Source of the DNA: Pseudonocardia sp. MH-G8
Lineage (GTDB): Bacteria; Actinomycetota; Actinomycetes; Mycobacteriales; Pseudonocardiaceae
Direction: 5' to 3'
Length of the DNA: 64,000 nt
NCBI RefSeq assembly: GCF_002262885.1
Contig: NZ_NKYF01000004.1
Span: 62,710-126,709, forward strand
The notes under the pieces were generated by a model. It saw nothing but the letters and a program-made list of their open reading frames with translations. It searched no databases and was not told where the DNA came from. Position 1 is the stretch's first letter. Each line of letters begins with the position of its first letter. This document shows positions 49,006 through 59,282 of the stretch, piece after piece. Both the position numbers and the translations under genes were made by a program.

Positions 49006-49767
49006 CTAGAAGGGCACCTCCACGCCGAGCAGGCCCTCTGCGTGGCCGCGACCGGAGAGCAACCGGCAGAACTCCACCGCGCCCAGCTCCAGCGTGGGGC
49101 CGTCGGTGCCGGAGGTCCACCGCCCACCTGCCGGGCCGGTGAGCGTCAGCGCGTGGGCACCGCCGTGCCTGCCGGCCCACTCCGCCACGACGTCGGCGAC
49201 GATCGCGCCGTCGTGCTCGGGCGTGAGCACCAGGTCGCGGCTGGTGGCGCGGGCTGTGTCGACGCGGTGCATCCAGGTGTCGCGGGTGAGGATCGTCTCG
49301 ACCAGGTAGCCGAACGTCCACCGCTCCGGCGTCCCGTTGACCGTCTCCGCGCCCGGCATTGGAAGCCGGCCTGCGAGCACCGACCGGCGCCGACGGCCAC
49401 GGACGGCACGCGGCGCCACCGCGGCGTAGCGCGCCACGAGCTGCGCCGGGCTCAACGCGGCCCGCTCCTCCACCTGCAGGCCGGTCAGCGCGTCGATGAA
49501 CACGCCACCCCGTCGCCCGGCCACGGTGTTCTGCCGGACGAACGTCGGCAGCGAGGCTGCGAGCTCGGCCATCCCGAGGCAGTGGCCGGCCATGGCGCGG
49601 ACGTCCCAGCGCGTGCAGTCGGTCGGGCGTTCCCAGTCGGCGGCGTCCAGCGAGCGCAGCTGGTCGCCGTAGCGGCCGTACTCGGTGGCGGCGAGCCGCA
49701 TCGCCGCGCTCCGGCCGAGCAGCGAGCGGCGGGGTGGGGGCGTCGGGCGGGTGGCGGTGGCGGTCAT
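49006..49767 (-). CDS. Maleylpyruvate-isomerase-type (MDMPI/DinB-fold) protein
   Basis: 253 residues from ATG 49767, with AGGAGGT six bases upstream. The motif R-W-D-V-R-A-M-A-G-H-C-L-G-M near residue 55 is typical of the mycothiol-dependent/TIGR03083 family four-helix metalloenzymes. The exact reaction is unknown; members often use mycothiol. The start overlaps the stop of the TetR gene (ATGA), so it is the probable target of that regulator. Confidence 0.82.
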   Translation of the reverse strand: MTATATRPTPPPRRSLLGRSAAMRLAATEYGRYGDQLRSLDAADWERPTDCTRWDVRAMAGHCLGMAELAASLPTFVRQNTVAGRRGGVFIDALTGLQVEERAALSPAQLVARYAAVAPRAVRGRRRRSVLAGRLPMPGAETVNGTPERWTFGYLVETILTRDTWMHRVDTARATSRDLVLTPEHDGAIVADVVAEWAGRHGGAHALTLTGPAGGRWTSGTDGPTLELGAVEFCRLLSGRGHAEGLLGVEVPF

Positions 49768-50387
49768 GGCAATACCTCCTGGTCGTCGTCGACCTGCGGC
49801 AGGTGGAGCGCGTCGGCGTACATGTCGACCGCGCGGTCGAGGAGGCGGGCGTAACGGGTGCCCCCGGGGTCGTTCGCCCACTGGGAGTCGGCGAGCCCGC
49901 CGACGAGCGCGGCGAAGAGGTCGAGGTCCTCTCCGGCGGTGATGCCGATCGACGCCATCACGGTGCGGAACCGGTCGTACACCCGCACCGCGTGGGCGTA
50001 GCTCTCGTCGCTGGGCGTGAAGCCGGGGATCGTGCGCAGGTCCATCAGCTGGTGGCGGGACATGTCGGCCGTGGCGAACTCGAAGTACCGCCGGGCGACC
50101 TCCCGGAGCACGCGCCGCGGCTCGGTGGGCAGCCGCCGGTCCGCCGACTCCGCGGCCCGTCCGTACTCGGCCCACGCCTGGCCGTACATCGCGTCGTAGA
50201 TCGCGTGCTTGGAGGCGAAATGCGAGTAGAGCGACGGCGCCCGCATCCCGACGCGGGCGGCGACCTCACGCAGGGTCAGCGCGCCCAGCCCGCTCTCGCG
50301 CGCCACCGCCCACGCCGCGGCGAGGATCTCGCGCCGGGCTGCCTCACGTCGTTTGCTCTGCCAATCAGCAGTAGCTTTGCCTAACAC
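49764..50387 (-). CDS. TetR-family regulator
   Basis: 207 residues from GTG 50387. The HTH (T-L-R-E-V-A-A-R-V-G-M-R-A-P-S-L-Y-S-H-F) is at about residues 32-51, and a helical ligand domain follows, related to the WHG type. It is co-transcribed with the MDMPI-like gene and divergent from ilvD. Confidence 0.88.
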   Translation of the reverse strand: MLGKATADWQSKRREAARREILAAAWAVARESGLGALTLREVAARVGMRAPSLYSHFASKHAIYDAMYGQAWAEYGRAAESADRRLPTEPRRVLREVARRYFEFATADMSRHQLMDLRTIPGFTPSDESYAHAVRVYDRFRTVMASIGITAGEDLDLFAALVGGLADSQWANDPGGTRYARLLDRAVDMYADALHLPQVDDDQEVLP

Positions 50388-50580
50388 GATAAGAAATCGT
50401 CCTCGGGGCCCAACCACCCGTCAAGGGCCGGCCGCCCCGGCGCGTACGGTGGACTCGATCCGCAGCGCCTCGACCGGGTGACGCCCCCGGTCCGATCGCG
50501 CGGACCGCCGCGACGGCGCCGGGCCACCCGCTCCCGGCCGCCCGCGCGCACGTTCCGGCCCCGCGAGAGGAAGAAGAACC

Positions 50581-52422
50581 GTGCCGGCACTCCGGTCCCG
50601 CGTCACCACCCACGGCCGCAACGCCGCCGGAGCGCGCTCGCTCTGGCGCGCCACCGGCATGGGCGACGACGACTTCGGCAAGCCGATCGTCGCCATCGCC
50701 AACTCCTACACCCAGTTCGTGCCCGGCCACGTGCACCTCAAGGACATGGGCGACCTCGTCGCGGGGGCGATCCGCGAGGCGGGCGGCGTCGCGCGGGAGT
50801 TCCACACCATCGCGGTCGACGACGGCATCGCCATGGGCCACGGCGGGATGCTCTACTCGCTGCCCTCGCGCGAGGTGATCGCCGACGCCGTCGAGTACAT
50901 GGTCAACGGCCATGCCGCCGACGCGCTGGTCTGCATCTCGAACTGCGACAAGATCACGCCCGGCATGTTGAACGCCGCGATGCGGCTCGACATCCCCACC
51001 GTGTTCGTCTCCGGCGGGCCGATGGAGGCGGGCAAGGCCGTGGTCGTCGGCGGCGTCGCCCAGGCGCCGACCGACCTGATCACCGCGATCTCGGCGTCGG
51101 CGTCCCCGGAGGTCGACGACGCCGGGCTGTCCGAGGTCGAGCGCTCGGCGTGCCCCACCTGCGGTTCCTGCTCCGGGATGTTCACCGCCAACTCCATGAA
51201 CTGTCTCACCGAGGCGCTCGGGCTCGCGCTGCCCGGCAACGGCTCCACGCTGGCCACCCACGCCGCGCGCCGCGAGCTGTTCCTCGAGGCGGGCCGCACC
51301 GTGATGGCGCTCGCGAAGCGCTGGTACGGCGAGGACGACGCGTCGGTGCTGCCGCGCTCGATCGCCGGCCGGCACGCGTTCGAGAACGCGATGGCACTCG
51401 ACGTCGCGATGGGCGGCTCCACCAACACCGTGCTGCACATCCTCGCGGCGGCACAGGAGGGCGAGATCGACTTCGACCTCGCCGCCATCGACGAGGTGTC
51501 GCGCCGGGTGCCGTGCCTGGCGAAGGTCTCGCCGAACTCGAACTTCCACATGGAGGACGTGCACCGCGCCGGTGGCATCCCGGCCGTCCTCGGCGAGCTG
51601 TGGCGCGCCGGGCTGCTGCACACCGACGTCCACACCGTGCACTCGCCCTCGATGCAGCAGTGGCTGTCGGAGTGGGACATCCGCGCGGCGTCGCCGTCGG
51701 AGCGGGCAGTGGAGCTCTTCCACGCCGCGCCCGGCGGGGTGCGCACCACGGAGGCGTTCTCCACCGGGAACCGCTGGTCCTCGCTGGACCGCGACGCGGC
51801 GGGCGGCTGCATCCGCGACGTCGAGCACGCCTACACGAAGGACGGCGGGCTCGCCGTGCTGCGCGGCAACATCGCCCCGGACGGCGCGGTGATCAAGGCA
51901 GCCGGCGTGCCCGAGGAGCTGTGGCACTTCGAGGGCCCCGCGCTGGTCGTGGAGAGTCAGGAGGAGGCCGTGTCGGTCATCCTCACGAAGCAGATCCAGC
52001 CCGGCGACGTCCTCGTCGTCCGCTACGAGGGCCCGGCGGGCGGGCCCGGCATGCAGGAGATGCTGCACCCCACCGCGTTCATCAAGGGCGCGGGGCTGGG
52101 CGCGAAGTGCGCGCTGATCACCGACGGCCGCTTCTCCGGCGGCTCCAGCGGCATCTCGGTCGGGCACATCTCGCCCGAGGCCGCCGCGGGCGGCGTGATC
52201 GGCCTGATCGAGAACGGCGACCGGGTCGTCATCGACGTCCCCCAGCGCACCCTCGAGGTGCAGGTGCCCGACGAGGTGCTGGCCGAGCGCCGCGCCAAGA
52301 TGGACGCGAGCGAGCGCCCGTGGCAGCCCATCGACCGCGACCGCGAGGTGAGCAAGGCCCTGCGCGCCTACGCGGCCCTGGCCACGAGCGCCGACCTGGG
52401 AGCCGTTCGCCGCATCCCCTGA
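50581..52422 (+). CDS. ilvD: Dihydroxy-acid dehydratase
   Basis: 613 residues from GTG 50581, preceded by GAGGAAG. The iron-sulphur ligands are in S-N-C-D-K-I-T-P-G and [11 protein letters not shown]. The enzyme makes the 2-oxo acids that precede valine and isoleucine. In this window it stands apart from ilvBNC, and no attenuator was found before it. Confidence 0.96.
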   Translation: MPALRSRVTTHGRNAAGARSLWRATGMGDDDFGKPIVAIANSYTQFVPGHVHLKDMGDLVAGAIREAGGVAREFHTIAVDDGIAMGHGGMLYSLPSREVIADAVEYMVNGHAADALVCISNCDKITPGMLNAAMRLDIPTVFVSGGPMEAGKAVVVGGVAQAPTDLITAISASASPEVDDAGLSEVERSACPTCGSCSGMFTANSMNCLTEALGLALPGNGSTLATHAARRELFLEAGRTVMALAKRWYGEDDASVLPRSIAGRHAFENAMALDVAMGGSTNTVLHILAAAQEGEIDFDLAAIDEVSRRVPCLAKVSPNSNFHMEDVHRAGGIPAVLGELWRAGLLHTDVHTVHSPSMQQWLSEWDIRAASPSERAVELFHAAPGGVRTTEAFSTGNRWSSLDRDAAGGCIRDVEHAYTKDGGLAVLRGNIAPDGAVIKAAGVPEELWHFEGPALVVESQEEAVSVILTKQIQPGDVLVVRYEGPAGGPGMQEMLHPTAFIKGAGLGAKCALITDGRFSGGSSGISVGHISPEAAAGGVIGLIENGDRVVIDVPQRTLEVQVPDEVLAERRAKMDASERPWQPIDRDREVSKALRAYAALATSADLGAVRRIP

Positions 52423-52436
52423 TCCGACGAGACCGG

Positions 52437-54182
52437 TTACCCGGTCGGGGACCGGGTGCGGGCCGCCTCGGCCAGCACGACGAGCCAGTCCCCCGCGGCG
52501 GTGACGTCCCGCCCGCCCGCGGCGGCCGAGGGGTCGCAGCCGAAGCCGACCGACCAGGTCCCGTCCTCGAGCTCGACGGGCCCCAGCATCATCGGCGCCG
52601 GGAGCTCGGCGAGCACGGCACCGAGCGCGGCGGGCGTGAGGAGCCAGCGCTCGCCGACGATCTGCGCGCCGCCCGGCGCCCGCAGCAACCCGGGCTTGGG
52701 CGGCACGGTGTCGAGAGCGACCATCCGGTATGCGGGCGCGGTACGCACGAGCCCGGCCCAGCGCGCGCCGCGGCGTTCCAGGTCCGGCGCGAGTGGCTGC
52801 CCGCGCCGGTGGGCCCCCACCACGACGAGGGACACCGCGCTCGCGCCCGCGGTCACCGGCCAGGGCGGCGTGGACGCGCGCGGAGCGGGCAGCCCGGTGG
52901 CGGCCTGCGGCGGCGGGTCGGCGGGCACGGCGACGCGGCGGGCGACGTCGGCCACCAGGGCGTCGGCGAACGCCCTGCCCATCACGGTGACGCCGAACTG
53001 CGCGTCCCCAGCCGTTCCCGCCGGCACGGCGACGGCGCACAGGTCGAGCAGGTTGCAGAAGTTGGTGTAGGTGCCGAGGCGGGAGTTGACCACGACCGGG
53101 TCCGCCGCGACCTCGGCGATCGTCGGGTGCTCCGGCGCGGTCGGCACGAGCAGCGCGTCGATCCCGTCGAGCGATCCGATGGCCTGCATGCGCAGTTCGG
53201 CGAGGCGGGCCGTGTCGGCGACGTAGCGTGACGCCGGCACGGTGCCGGCGGCGCGGATGATGCCCGCGACGGCCGGGTCGACGGCGTCCGGGTGGGCGTC
53301 GACGAACGCGCCGACCGCGGCGTACCGCTCGGCGACGAGCGCCCCGTCGTAGAGCAGGCGGGCCGCGTCGAGGAAGGGGTCGAGGTCGATCGGCACCACC
53401 TGCGTCCCGTCCGCCCGCAGCCGCTCGACGACGTCGGCGAAGGCTGCCTCCCACTCCGCGGACAGCCCGGGCAGGTTCCGCGCAACCGCGACCCGGGGCG
53501 CCGGGGGCGCAGCCAGGACCGTGTCGGCGGGCCAGGGCCGGGCGCCGCCCGCGAGCACGCCCATGGCGAGCTCGGCGGTCGGGAGATCTCGGGCGAAGAT
53601 GCTGACGCAGTCCCACGACCGGCAGGCCGGCACGACCCCGTCGGTCGGCACGACCCCCGGCGTCGGCTTGATCGCGACGATGCCCTGGAACGCCGCGGGG
53701 ACCCGGCCCGAGCCCGCCGTGTCGGTGCCGAGGGCGAGGTCGACGAGGCCGAGCGCCACGGCCACCGCCGAGCCGGAGCTCGACCCGCCGGAGATCCGGC
53801 CCGGGCGCCGGGCATCGCGTACCGCGCCGTGCGGGCTCCGGGTGCCGACCAGGCCCGTGGCGAACTGGTCCAGGTTCGTGGTGCCGAGGACGACGGCGCC
53901 CGCCGCCCGGAGCCGGGCCACCACCGGCGCGTCCTCGGCGGCGACCTCGCCGTAGCCGGGACAGCCCGCCGTCGTACGGATCCCGCGCACGGCAATGTTG
54001 TCCTTGACGGCGGCGACCAGCCCGGCCAGCGGGAGGTCCACTCCCGCGGCCACCCGGGCGTCGACGGCCGCGGCGTCGGCCAGCACGTCGGCCTCCGGGA
54101 GCCGGGAGATCCAGATCTCCGGGCGGTCGGCGGCGGCAACGGCACGCATCGCCGCGCGGACCCGGGCCACGGCCGCCGTCAT
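52437..54182 (-). CDS. atzF: Allophanate hydrolase
   Basis: 581 residues from ATG 54182. The amidase-signature motifs are K in A-A-V-K-D-N-I-A-V (about 73) and the Gly/Ser-rich G-R-I-S-G-G-S-S-S-G-S-A (about 140). A C-terminal domain of about 130 residues (G-A-H-R-R-G-Q-P-L onward) is typical of AtzF/DUR1 allophanate hydrolases, which yield ammonia and CO2. The start overlaps the carboxylase stop by one codon step (ATGA). It is the last gene of the operon. Confidence 0.93.
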   Translation of the reverse strand: MTAAVARVRAAMRAVAAADRPEIWISRLPEADVLADAAAVDARVAAGVDLPLAGLVAAVKDNIAVRGIRTTAGCPGYGEVAAEDAPVVARLRAAGAVVLGTTNLDQFATGLVGTRSPHGAVRDARRPGRISGGSSSGSAVAVALGLVDLALGTDTAGSGRVPAAFQGIVAIKPTPGVVPTDGVVPACRSWDCVSIFARDLPTAELAMGVLAGGARPWPADTVLAAPPAPRVAVARNLPGLSAEWEAAFADVVERLRADGTQVVPIDLDPFLDAARLLYDGALVAERYAAVGAFVDAHPDAVDPAVAGIIRAAGTVPASRYVADTARLAELRMQAIGSLDGIDALLVPTAPEHPTIAEVAADPVVVNSRLGTYTNFCNLLDLCAVAVPAGTAGDAQFGVTVMGRAFADALVADVARRVAVPADPPPQAATGLPAPRASTPPWPVTAGASAVSLVVVGAHRRGQPLAPDLERRGARWAGLVRTAPAYRMVALDTVPPKPGLLRAPGGAQIVGERWLLTPAALGAVLAELPAPMMLGPVELEDGTWSVGFGCDPSAAAGGRDVTAAGDWLVVLAEAARTRSPTG

Positions 54183-57100
54183 GCCACGGCCTTCGCCGGG
54201 GCCGGCTCGGTCACCGCGGCCAGTACGACGAGCGGCTCGCCCGCCACCACCTGCGTCCCCGCCTCGACGAGCACCTGGTCGACCACGCCGTCGCACGGCG
54301 CCTGCACCGCCGTCTCCATCTTCATCGCCTCCATCGCGAGCAACGTCTGTCCGGCGCGGACGACCTGGCCCGGCGCCACGTCGACCCGCCACACGTTGGC
54401 CACGAAGGGGGCCTCCACGAGCGCGCCGCCGTCGGGCACGGTGATCTCGGCGGCCGCCACCGACGGGCCGGCCGCATCGTCGTCCCGGTCGAACTCCCCC
54501 GCCGCCGCCCACGCCGCCCGCTCCACTCCGAAGGCGGCCGCCTGGGTCGAGCGGAAGGCGGCGATCGAGTCGGCGTTCTCGGCGAGGAAGGCCTCGTGCT
54601 CGGCGAGGGAGAACGTCCCGTCCTCGATCTCGACGTGACCGCGCCCGGCCGCGAGGTCGGCCCGCAGGTCGAGCAGTTCCTCCGGCGTCACCGGGTACCA
54701 GGAGATCCGGTCGAAGTAGCGCAGCAGCCATGGCGAGCCGGGCTCGAACGGGGCCGCGGCGGACCAGCGCGACCACACCTGCGTGGTGCGCCCGACGAAC
54801 TGGTAACCGCCCGGACCCTCCATCCCGTAGATGCACAGGTAGGCGCCGCCGATCCCGACGGCGTTCTCCGGGGTCCAGGTCCGCGCGGGGTTGTACTTCG
54901 TGGTGACCAACCGGTGCCGTGGGTCGAGCGGGGTCGCCACGGGGGCGCCGAGGTAGACATCGCCCAGCCCGAGCACCAGGTACGACGCGTCGAACACCGT
55001 GCGGTACACGTCGTCGACCGAGCCGAGGCCGTTGACCCGGCGGATGAACTCGATGTTCCACGGGCACCACGGGGCGTCGTTGCGGACCCCGGCCATGTAG
55101 CGCTGGATCGCCTCCCGGGTGGCCGGGTCGTCCCACGACAGCGGCAGCCGGACGGTGCGGCTGGGCACCACCAGCTCGGACGCGACGGGCAGGTCGGCCT
55201 CGACCTCCCGCAGGTTTCCCAGCAGCCGCGGGACCGGCAGGACGTCGGGGTCCACGTGCACCTGCAACGACCGGATGCCGGGCGTCAGGTCGACGACGCC
55301 GGGCAGCCGCAGCGCCGCGACCCGCTGGTGCAGGGCGTGCACCCGGGCGCGCAGGCCGAGGTCGAGCACCATCTCGCCGTACTCGACGAGCACGTTGTCG
55401 TCGCCGGAGCGCCGGTAGGTGACAGCCGGGGCCCCGTCGCGGGCCGGGTGTCCGCCGAGCACACCGTCGTCGCCGTCCCCTCCGCTGCTGCGCACCCGCG
55501 GTGCGGACGCGCGGCGGGCCGGGCCGAGCACGGCGCGCGACGGCGCGTCGACGGCCCGCACCGGCACGAAGCGGACCGTGTCGCCGGGGCGCAGCTGCCC
55601 GAGCTTCCAGCGCTCGCCCGCCACGACCGTGAAGGGGCAGACGAAGCCGCCCAGGCTGGGCCCGTCGGGGCCGAGCAGGATCGGGGTGTCCCCGGTGAAG
55701 TCCAGCGCGCCGACCGAGTACGCGGTGTCGTGGATGTTGGACGGGTGCAGGCCGGCCTCACCGCCGTCGGCACGCGCCCACGTGGGTTTCGGGCCGACCA
55801 GCCGCACCCCGGTGCGCGCGGAGTTGAAGTGCACCGCGTAGGCGGTGGTGGAGAGCTCGTCGACGTCGGCCCGGGTGAAGAACTCGGGGGCCCCGTGCGG
55901 CCCCTCGGTGACGGCGAGCTCCCACGTGGTGGTGAGCGCAGGCCTGCTGCCGGCGGGAACGGGACCCGCAGGAGCGTCCACCGGCGGCGCGGCCCGCAGC
56001 ACGTCGCCGGGACGCAGCGCCCGGCCGGCGTGGCCACCGAACCGGCCGAGGGTGAACGTCGCGGCGCTGCCGAGGTACGACGGCACGTCGAACCCGCCGG
56101 CGACCAACACGTACGTGCGCAACCCCGCGCGGTCGGCGGTGCCGACGTCGAGCAGCCCGCCCGCCGGGACGACGACGGGCTCCCAGCACGGCACCGCAGC
56201 GCCGTCCACCGTCACCCGCACCTGCGCCCCGGTCACGCACACCGTCGTCTCGGCGCTGAAGCGCAGGGCCGGGCCGCTCACCGTGCACTCCAGGCCCGGC
56301 GCGCCCTCGGGGTTGCCGAGCGCGCCGTTGCCGAGCCGGAAGGACAGGTCGTCCATCGGGCCGCTCGGCGGCACCCCGACCTGCCACAGCCCGACCCGGC
56401 CCGGCCAGTCCTGCACCGTGGTCAGCATCCCGGCGCGCTCGACGACGATCCGCGGCTCGGGGTCGCCGATCCCGGCGAGCGTCTCGGTGGAGTGGTCCGC
56501 CGCGAGCACCGTGGGATCGGTGACGACGGCCCGGAGCAGGCCGAGATTCGTCTCGATCCCGTCGACCCTGGTCCGCGCCAGCGCGTCGCCGAGCCGGGCG
56601 AAGGCGCCGCGCCGGTCGTCGGCGGAGGCGATGATCTTCGCCAGCATCGGGTCGTAGGCCGTCGACACCTCGGTGCCGGTCTCGGCCCAGGCATCGACGC
56701 GCACACCGGCCGGGTAGGCGACGTGGGTGAGGGTCCCGGCGCTGGGCTGGAAATCGCGGGCCGGGTCCTCGGCGTAGACGCGGGCCTCGACGGCGGCGCC
56801 GCGCACCGGCACGGCGTCGGGCACACCGTCGAGGACGTCCTCCTCTCCCGCGGCGAGGCGCAGCATCCACGCGACGAGGTCGACGCCCGTGACCGCCTCG
56901 GTGACCGGGTGCTCCACCTGCAGCCGCGCGTTCACCTCGAGGAACGAGGCCTCGCCCCGCACGGGGTCGTAGACGAACTCGACGGTGCCCGCGCTGCGGT
57001 AGCCGACGGCCGCGCACAGTGCACGCGACGTGCGGTGCACCTCCGCGCGCACCGCCTCGGGCAGCCTCGGCGCCGGGGCCTCCTCCAGCACCTTCTGGTG

Positions 57101-57802
57101 CCGCCGCTGCACCGAGCAGTCCCGGTCGCCCAGGCTCACGACCCGGCCGGTGCCGTCGCCGAACACCTGCACCTCCACGTGCCGGGCGTGCTCGACGTAC
57201 CGCTCGGCGAACACCCCGGCGACGGCGAAGCTCGACGCGGCGAGCCGGGCGACCCTCTCGTAGGCGGCGACCAGCTCCTCGGGGCCGCGGCAGACCGTCA
57301 TGCCGATCCCGCCGCCCCCGCCGGTGGCCTTGAGCATGAGCGGGAAGCCGATCTCCTCGGCGGCCGCCGAGGCGGCCGCGGCGTCGGGCAGCAGGCCGGA
57401 GCCCGCGATCATCGGCACCCCGGCGGCGCGGGCGGCGGCGCGGGCGGTGTGCTTGGTGCCGAAGATCCGCAGCTGCTCCGGGGTCGGGCCGACGAACGCG
57501 AGCCCGGCGGACTCCACCTCGGCGGCGAACCCGGCGTCCTCGGAGAGGAAGCCGTAGCCCGGATGGATCGCCCCGGCTCCGGTGGCCGCCGCGGCGGCGA
57601 GGATCGCGTCGGTGCGCAGGTAGGACTCGCGGGCGGGCGCCGGACCGATCCGCACCGCCTCGTCGGCCAGCCGGACGTGCGCCGCGGCCCGGTCGGCGTC
57701 GGAGAAGACCGCGACCGTGCGCATGCCGAGCTCGCGGGCCGAGCGGATGATCCGGCAGGCGATCTCGCCCCGGTTGGCGACGAGAAGGGTCGAGATGGTC
57801 AC
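54179..57802 (-). CDS. Biotin-dependent urea/guanidine carboxylase
   Basis: 1207 residues from GTG 57802. Domains in order: biotin carboxylase (about 1-450, with G-G-G-G-G-I-G-M), carboxyltransferase half A/B (about 450-790, G-M-L-T-T-V-Q-D-W-P-G-R), half C/D (about 830-1060, Y-G-E-M-V-L-D and P-W-C-P-W-N-I-E-F), and biotin carrier (lysine in E-A-M-K-M-E, about 1160). It is classically annotated as urea carboxylase. Partnership with two DUF1989 proteins and allophanate hydrolase is the layout of guanidine degradation, in which this enzyme carboxylates guanidine. The active-site residues that separate the two were not settled here. Confidence 0.9.
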   Translation of the reverse strand: MTISTLLVANRGEIACRIIRSARELGMRTVAVFSDADRAAAHVRLADEAVRIGPAPARESYLRTDAILAAAAATGAGAIHPGYGFLSEDAGFAAEVESAGLAFVGPTPEQLRIFGTKHTARAAARAAGVPMIAGSGLLPDAAAASAAAEEIGFPLMLKATGGGGGIGMTVCRGPEELVAAYERVARLAASSFAVAGVFAERYVEHARHVEVQVFGDGTGRVVSLGDRDCSVQRRHQKVLEEAPAPRLPEAVRAEVHRTSRALCAAVGYRSAGTVEFVYDPVRGEASFLEVNARLQVEHPVTEAVTGVDLVAWMLRLAAGEEDVLDGVPDAVPVRGAAVEARVYAEDPARDFQPSAGTLTHVAYPAGVRVDAWAETGTEVSTAYDPMLAKIIASADDRRGAFARLGDALARTRVDGIETNLGLLRAVVTDPTVLAADHSTETLAGIGDPEPRIVVERAGMLTTVQDWPGRVGLWQVGVPPSGPMDDLSFRLGNGALGNPEGAPGLECTVSGPALRFSAETTVCVTGAQVRVTVDGAAVPCWEPVVVPAGGLLDVGTADRAGLRTYVLVAGGFDVPSYLGSAATFTLGRFGGHAGRALRPGDVLRAAPPVDAPAGPVPAGSRPALTTTWELAVTEGPHGAPEFFTRADVDELSTTAYAVHFNSARTGVRLVGPKPTWARADGGEAGLHPSNIHDTAYSVGALDFTGDTPILLGPDGPSLGGFVCPFTVVAGERWKLGQLRPGDTVRFVPVRAVDAPSRAVLGPARRASAPRVRSSGGDGDDGVLGGHPARDGAPAVTYRRSGDDNVLVEYGEMVLDLGLRARVHALHQRVAALRLPGVVDLTPGIRSLQVHVDPDVLPVPRLLGNLREVEADLPVASELVVPSRTVRLPLSWDDPATREAIQRYMAGVRNDAPWCPWNIEFIRRVNGLGSVDDVYRTVFDASYLVLGLGDVYLGAPVATPLDPRHRLVTTKYNPARTWTPENAVGIGGAYLCIYGMEGPGGYQFVGRTTQVWSRWSAAAPFEPGSPWLLRYFDRISWYPVTPEELLDLRADLAAGRGHVEIEDGTFSLAEHEAFLAENADSIAAFRSTQAAAFGVERAAWAAAGEFDRDDDAAGPSVAAAEITVPDGGALVEAPFVANVWRVDVAPGQVVRAGQTLLAMEAMKMETAVQAPCDGVVDQVLVEAGTQVVAGEPLVVLAAVTEPAPAKAVA

Positions 57803-58455
57803 CGGTCTCCTCCCGGCCGCGTCACGATCATGCGCACGGGCGTCGGGTCGAATCCGTTGCACGGGTTGTTGACCTGCGGGCAGTTGGAGACGAGAACGAG
57901 CGTGTCGACCTCGGCGCGCAGCGCGACGCGCTTGCCCGGTGCGGACAGCCCGTCGACGATGCCGAGCGCGCCGTCCGGGTCGATCGGCACGTTCATGAAC
58001 CAGTTGATGTTGCTGACGAGGTCGCGCTTGCCCAGCCCCCACCGGGCGCCCTCCAGCAGGAAGTTCTCCACGCAGGCGTGCTGCTGGCGCGTGTGCTCGC
58101 CGTAGCGCAGGCTGTTCGACTCCTGCGAGCAGGCGCCCCCGAGGGTGTCGTGCACGCCCACCTCGTCGGCCACCACCGTCATCAGCGCGGCGCCGGTGTC
58201 CGCCCGCAGGACCGACCCCGTGGTGAGCACGATGGAGCGCTGCCGGCGGATCGTCTCGGGTGCGGAGTACCGCACGGCGGTGTCGGCGGCGGCGTAGAGC
58301 AGGCAGTCGACGGCCTGGTTGCCGTGCAGGTCGACGATCGTCAGCACGTCCCCGGCGGCGACGACGGCCGACCAGGGCGCCCGGGCGGCGACGTGCTCGT
58401 CGAGGATCACCTCGGCCGGCACGAGCGCGGGTGTGGACAGGACCGGCGCGCTCAT
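57799..58455 (-). CDS. Urea-carboxylase-associated DUF1989 protein (carboxyguanidine deiminase subunit candidate)
   Basis: 218 residues from ATG 58455. It contains the conserved Cys of A-C-S-Q-E-S-N-S-L-R-Y, the pocket motif N-I-N-W-F-M-N-V-P and C-P-Q-V-N-N-P-C-N-G. In Pseudomonas the matching pair of DUF1989 proteins forms carboxyguanidine deiminase, which turns carboxyguanidine into allophanate. Both ends overlap neighbouring genes by 4 bases, so it is tightly coupled to the carboxylase. Confidence 0.85.
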   Translation of the reverse strand: MSAPVLSTPALVPAEVILDEHVAARAPWSAVVAAGDVLTIVDLHGNQAVDCLLYAAADTAVRYSAPETIRRQRSIVLTTGSVLRADTGAALMTVVADEVGVHDTLGGACSQESNSLRYGEHTRQQHACVENFLLEGARWGLGKRDLVSNINWFMNVPIDPDGALGIVDGLSAPGKRVALRAEVDTLVLVSNCPQVNNPCNGFDPTPVRMIVTRPGGDR

Positions 58456-59282
58456 CGCGGGCTCCTCGCGGTCAGGTCGTGCTCGGTGTTCTCCAGGGCA
58501 CGGCGGTGCTCCGGGCCCAAGGACCCGGCGGCGAGCGCGGCGAGGTCGGCCGGGTCGGACCACGCGACGACCTCGACGGGGGCGCCGGTGAACTCCGGTC
58601 GGGGGTCCAGCGGGTGGGCGGTGTTCGCCAGCGTCACGATCAGGTCCGTCTGCAGCAGCAGGTCCACCGCGGTGCCCGCCCCGGCGCTGCCGAGGAACCT
58701 GGTGGTCCCGTCCGGCTCGACGCGCACGCCCTGGAAGAACGAGATCGACGGGGGCACGTCGCGGGGGCCCATGCCGTGCTTGAGCACGCCGAGGGTGAGC
58801 AGTTCCCGCCCGGCGGGGGAGGCCGAGTGTGCGGCGCCCGCGCCGTACCGCTCGGCGTTGCCGGCCGGCGTCGTCGTCCCGGTGAGGGCGTCGTGGTGGC
58901 CCGAGGTGTCGGCGACGATCGTGGCCAGCAGCCTGCCTGCGTCGCTGAGCAGCGGGTGGCCCTCCCCCAGGTAGGCCTGCCACGGCACCTTCACGGTGTC
59001 GGCGACGTTGAGGCGCTCGTGCGGCGCGCCGACGCGGTGCAGCAGGAGCGAGACGCAGGCGTCACCATCGGGGTCGGCCAGGCGCAGCCGGGTGCCGCGG
59101 GCGAGCGCCATGGTCGTGTAGCGGCCGAAGGCCACGGTCTCCGCCCAGGTGACGGCGTCGGCCGGGACGTCGGCGGGCAGCGCGGGCGCCGCCGTCGCGG
59201 GTACGTGGCGCATCGCCGTGACGAGACGTCGGTGCTGGGAGCGGGCGTGCGCGCGGGCGCCCGCGGTGGTGGCGGTGGTCAT
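58452..59282 (-). CDS. Urea-carboxylase-associated DUF1989 protein, second subunit
   Basis: 276 residues from ATG 59282. Homologous to the next gene product but longer at the N-terminus. Motifs include N-V-A-D-T-V-K-V-P-W-Q-A-Y-L and G-M-G-P-R-D-V-P-P-S-I-S-F-F-Q-G-V. It probably forms a complex with the other DUF1989 protein. The permease gene ends at 59283, directly abutting. Confidence 0.85.
   Translation of the reverse strand: MTTATTAGARAHARSQHRRLVTAMRHVPATAAPALPADVPADAVTWAETVAFGRYTTMALARGTRLRLADPDGDACVSLLLHRVGAPHERLNVADTVKVPWQAYLGEGHPLLSDAGRLLATIVADTSGHHDALTGTTTPAGNAERYGAGAAHSASPAGRELLTLGVLKHGMGPRDVPPSISFFQGVRVEPDGTTRFLGSAGAGTAVDLLLQTDLIVTLANTAHPLDPRPEFTGAPVEVVAWSDPADLAALAAGSLGPEHRRALENTEHDLTARSPR

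Noticed and set aside
50478..53231. Long frame overlapping ilvD in the same direction
   Set aside because: It contradicts the full-length ilvD frame with intact iron-sulphur motifs; composition is shadow-like.
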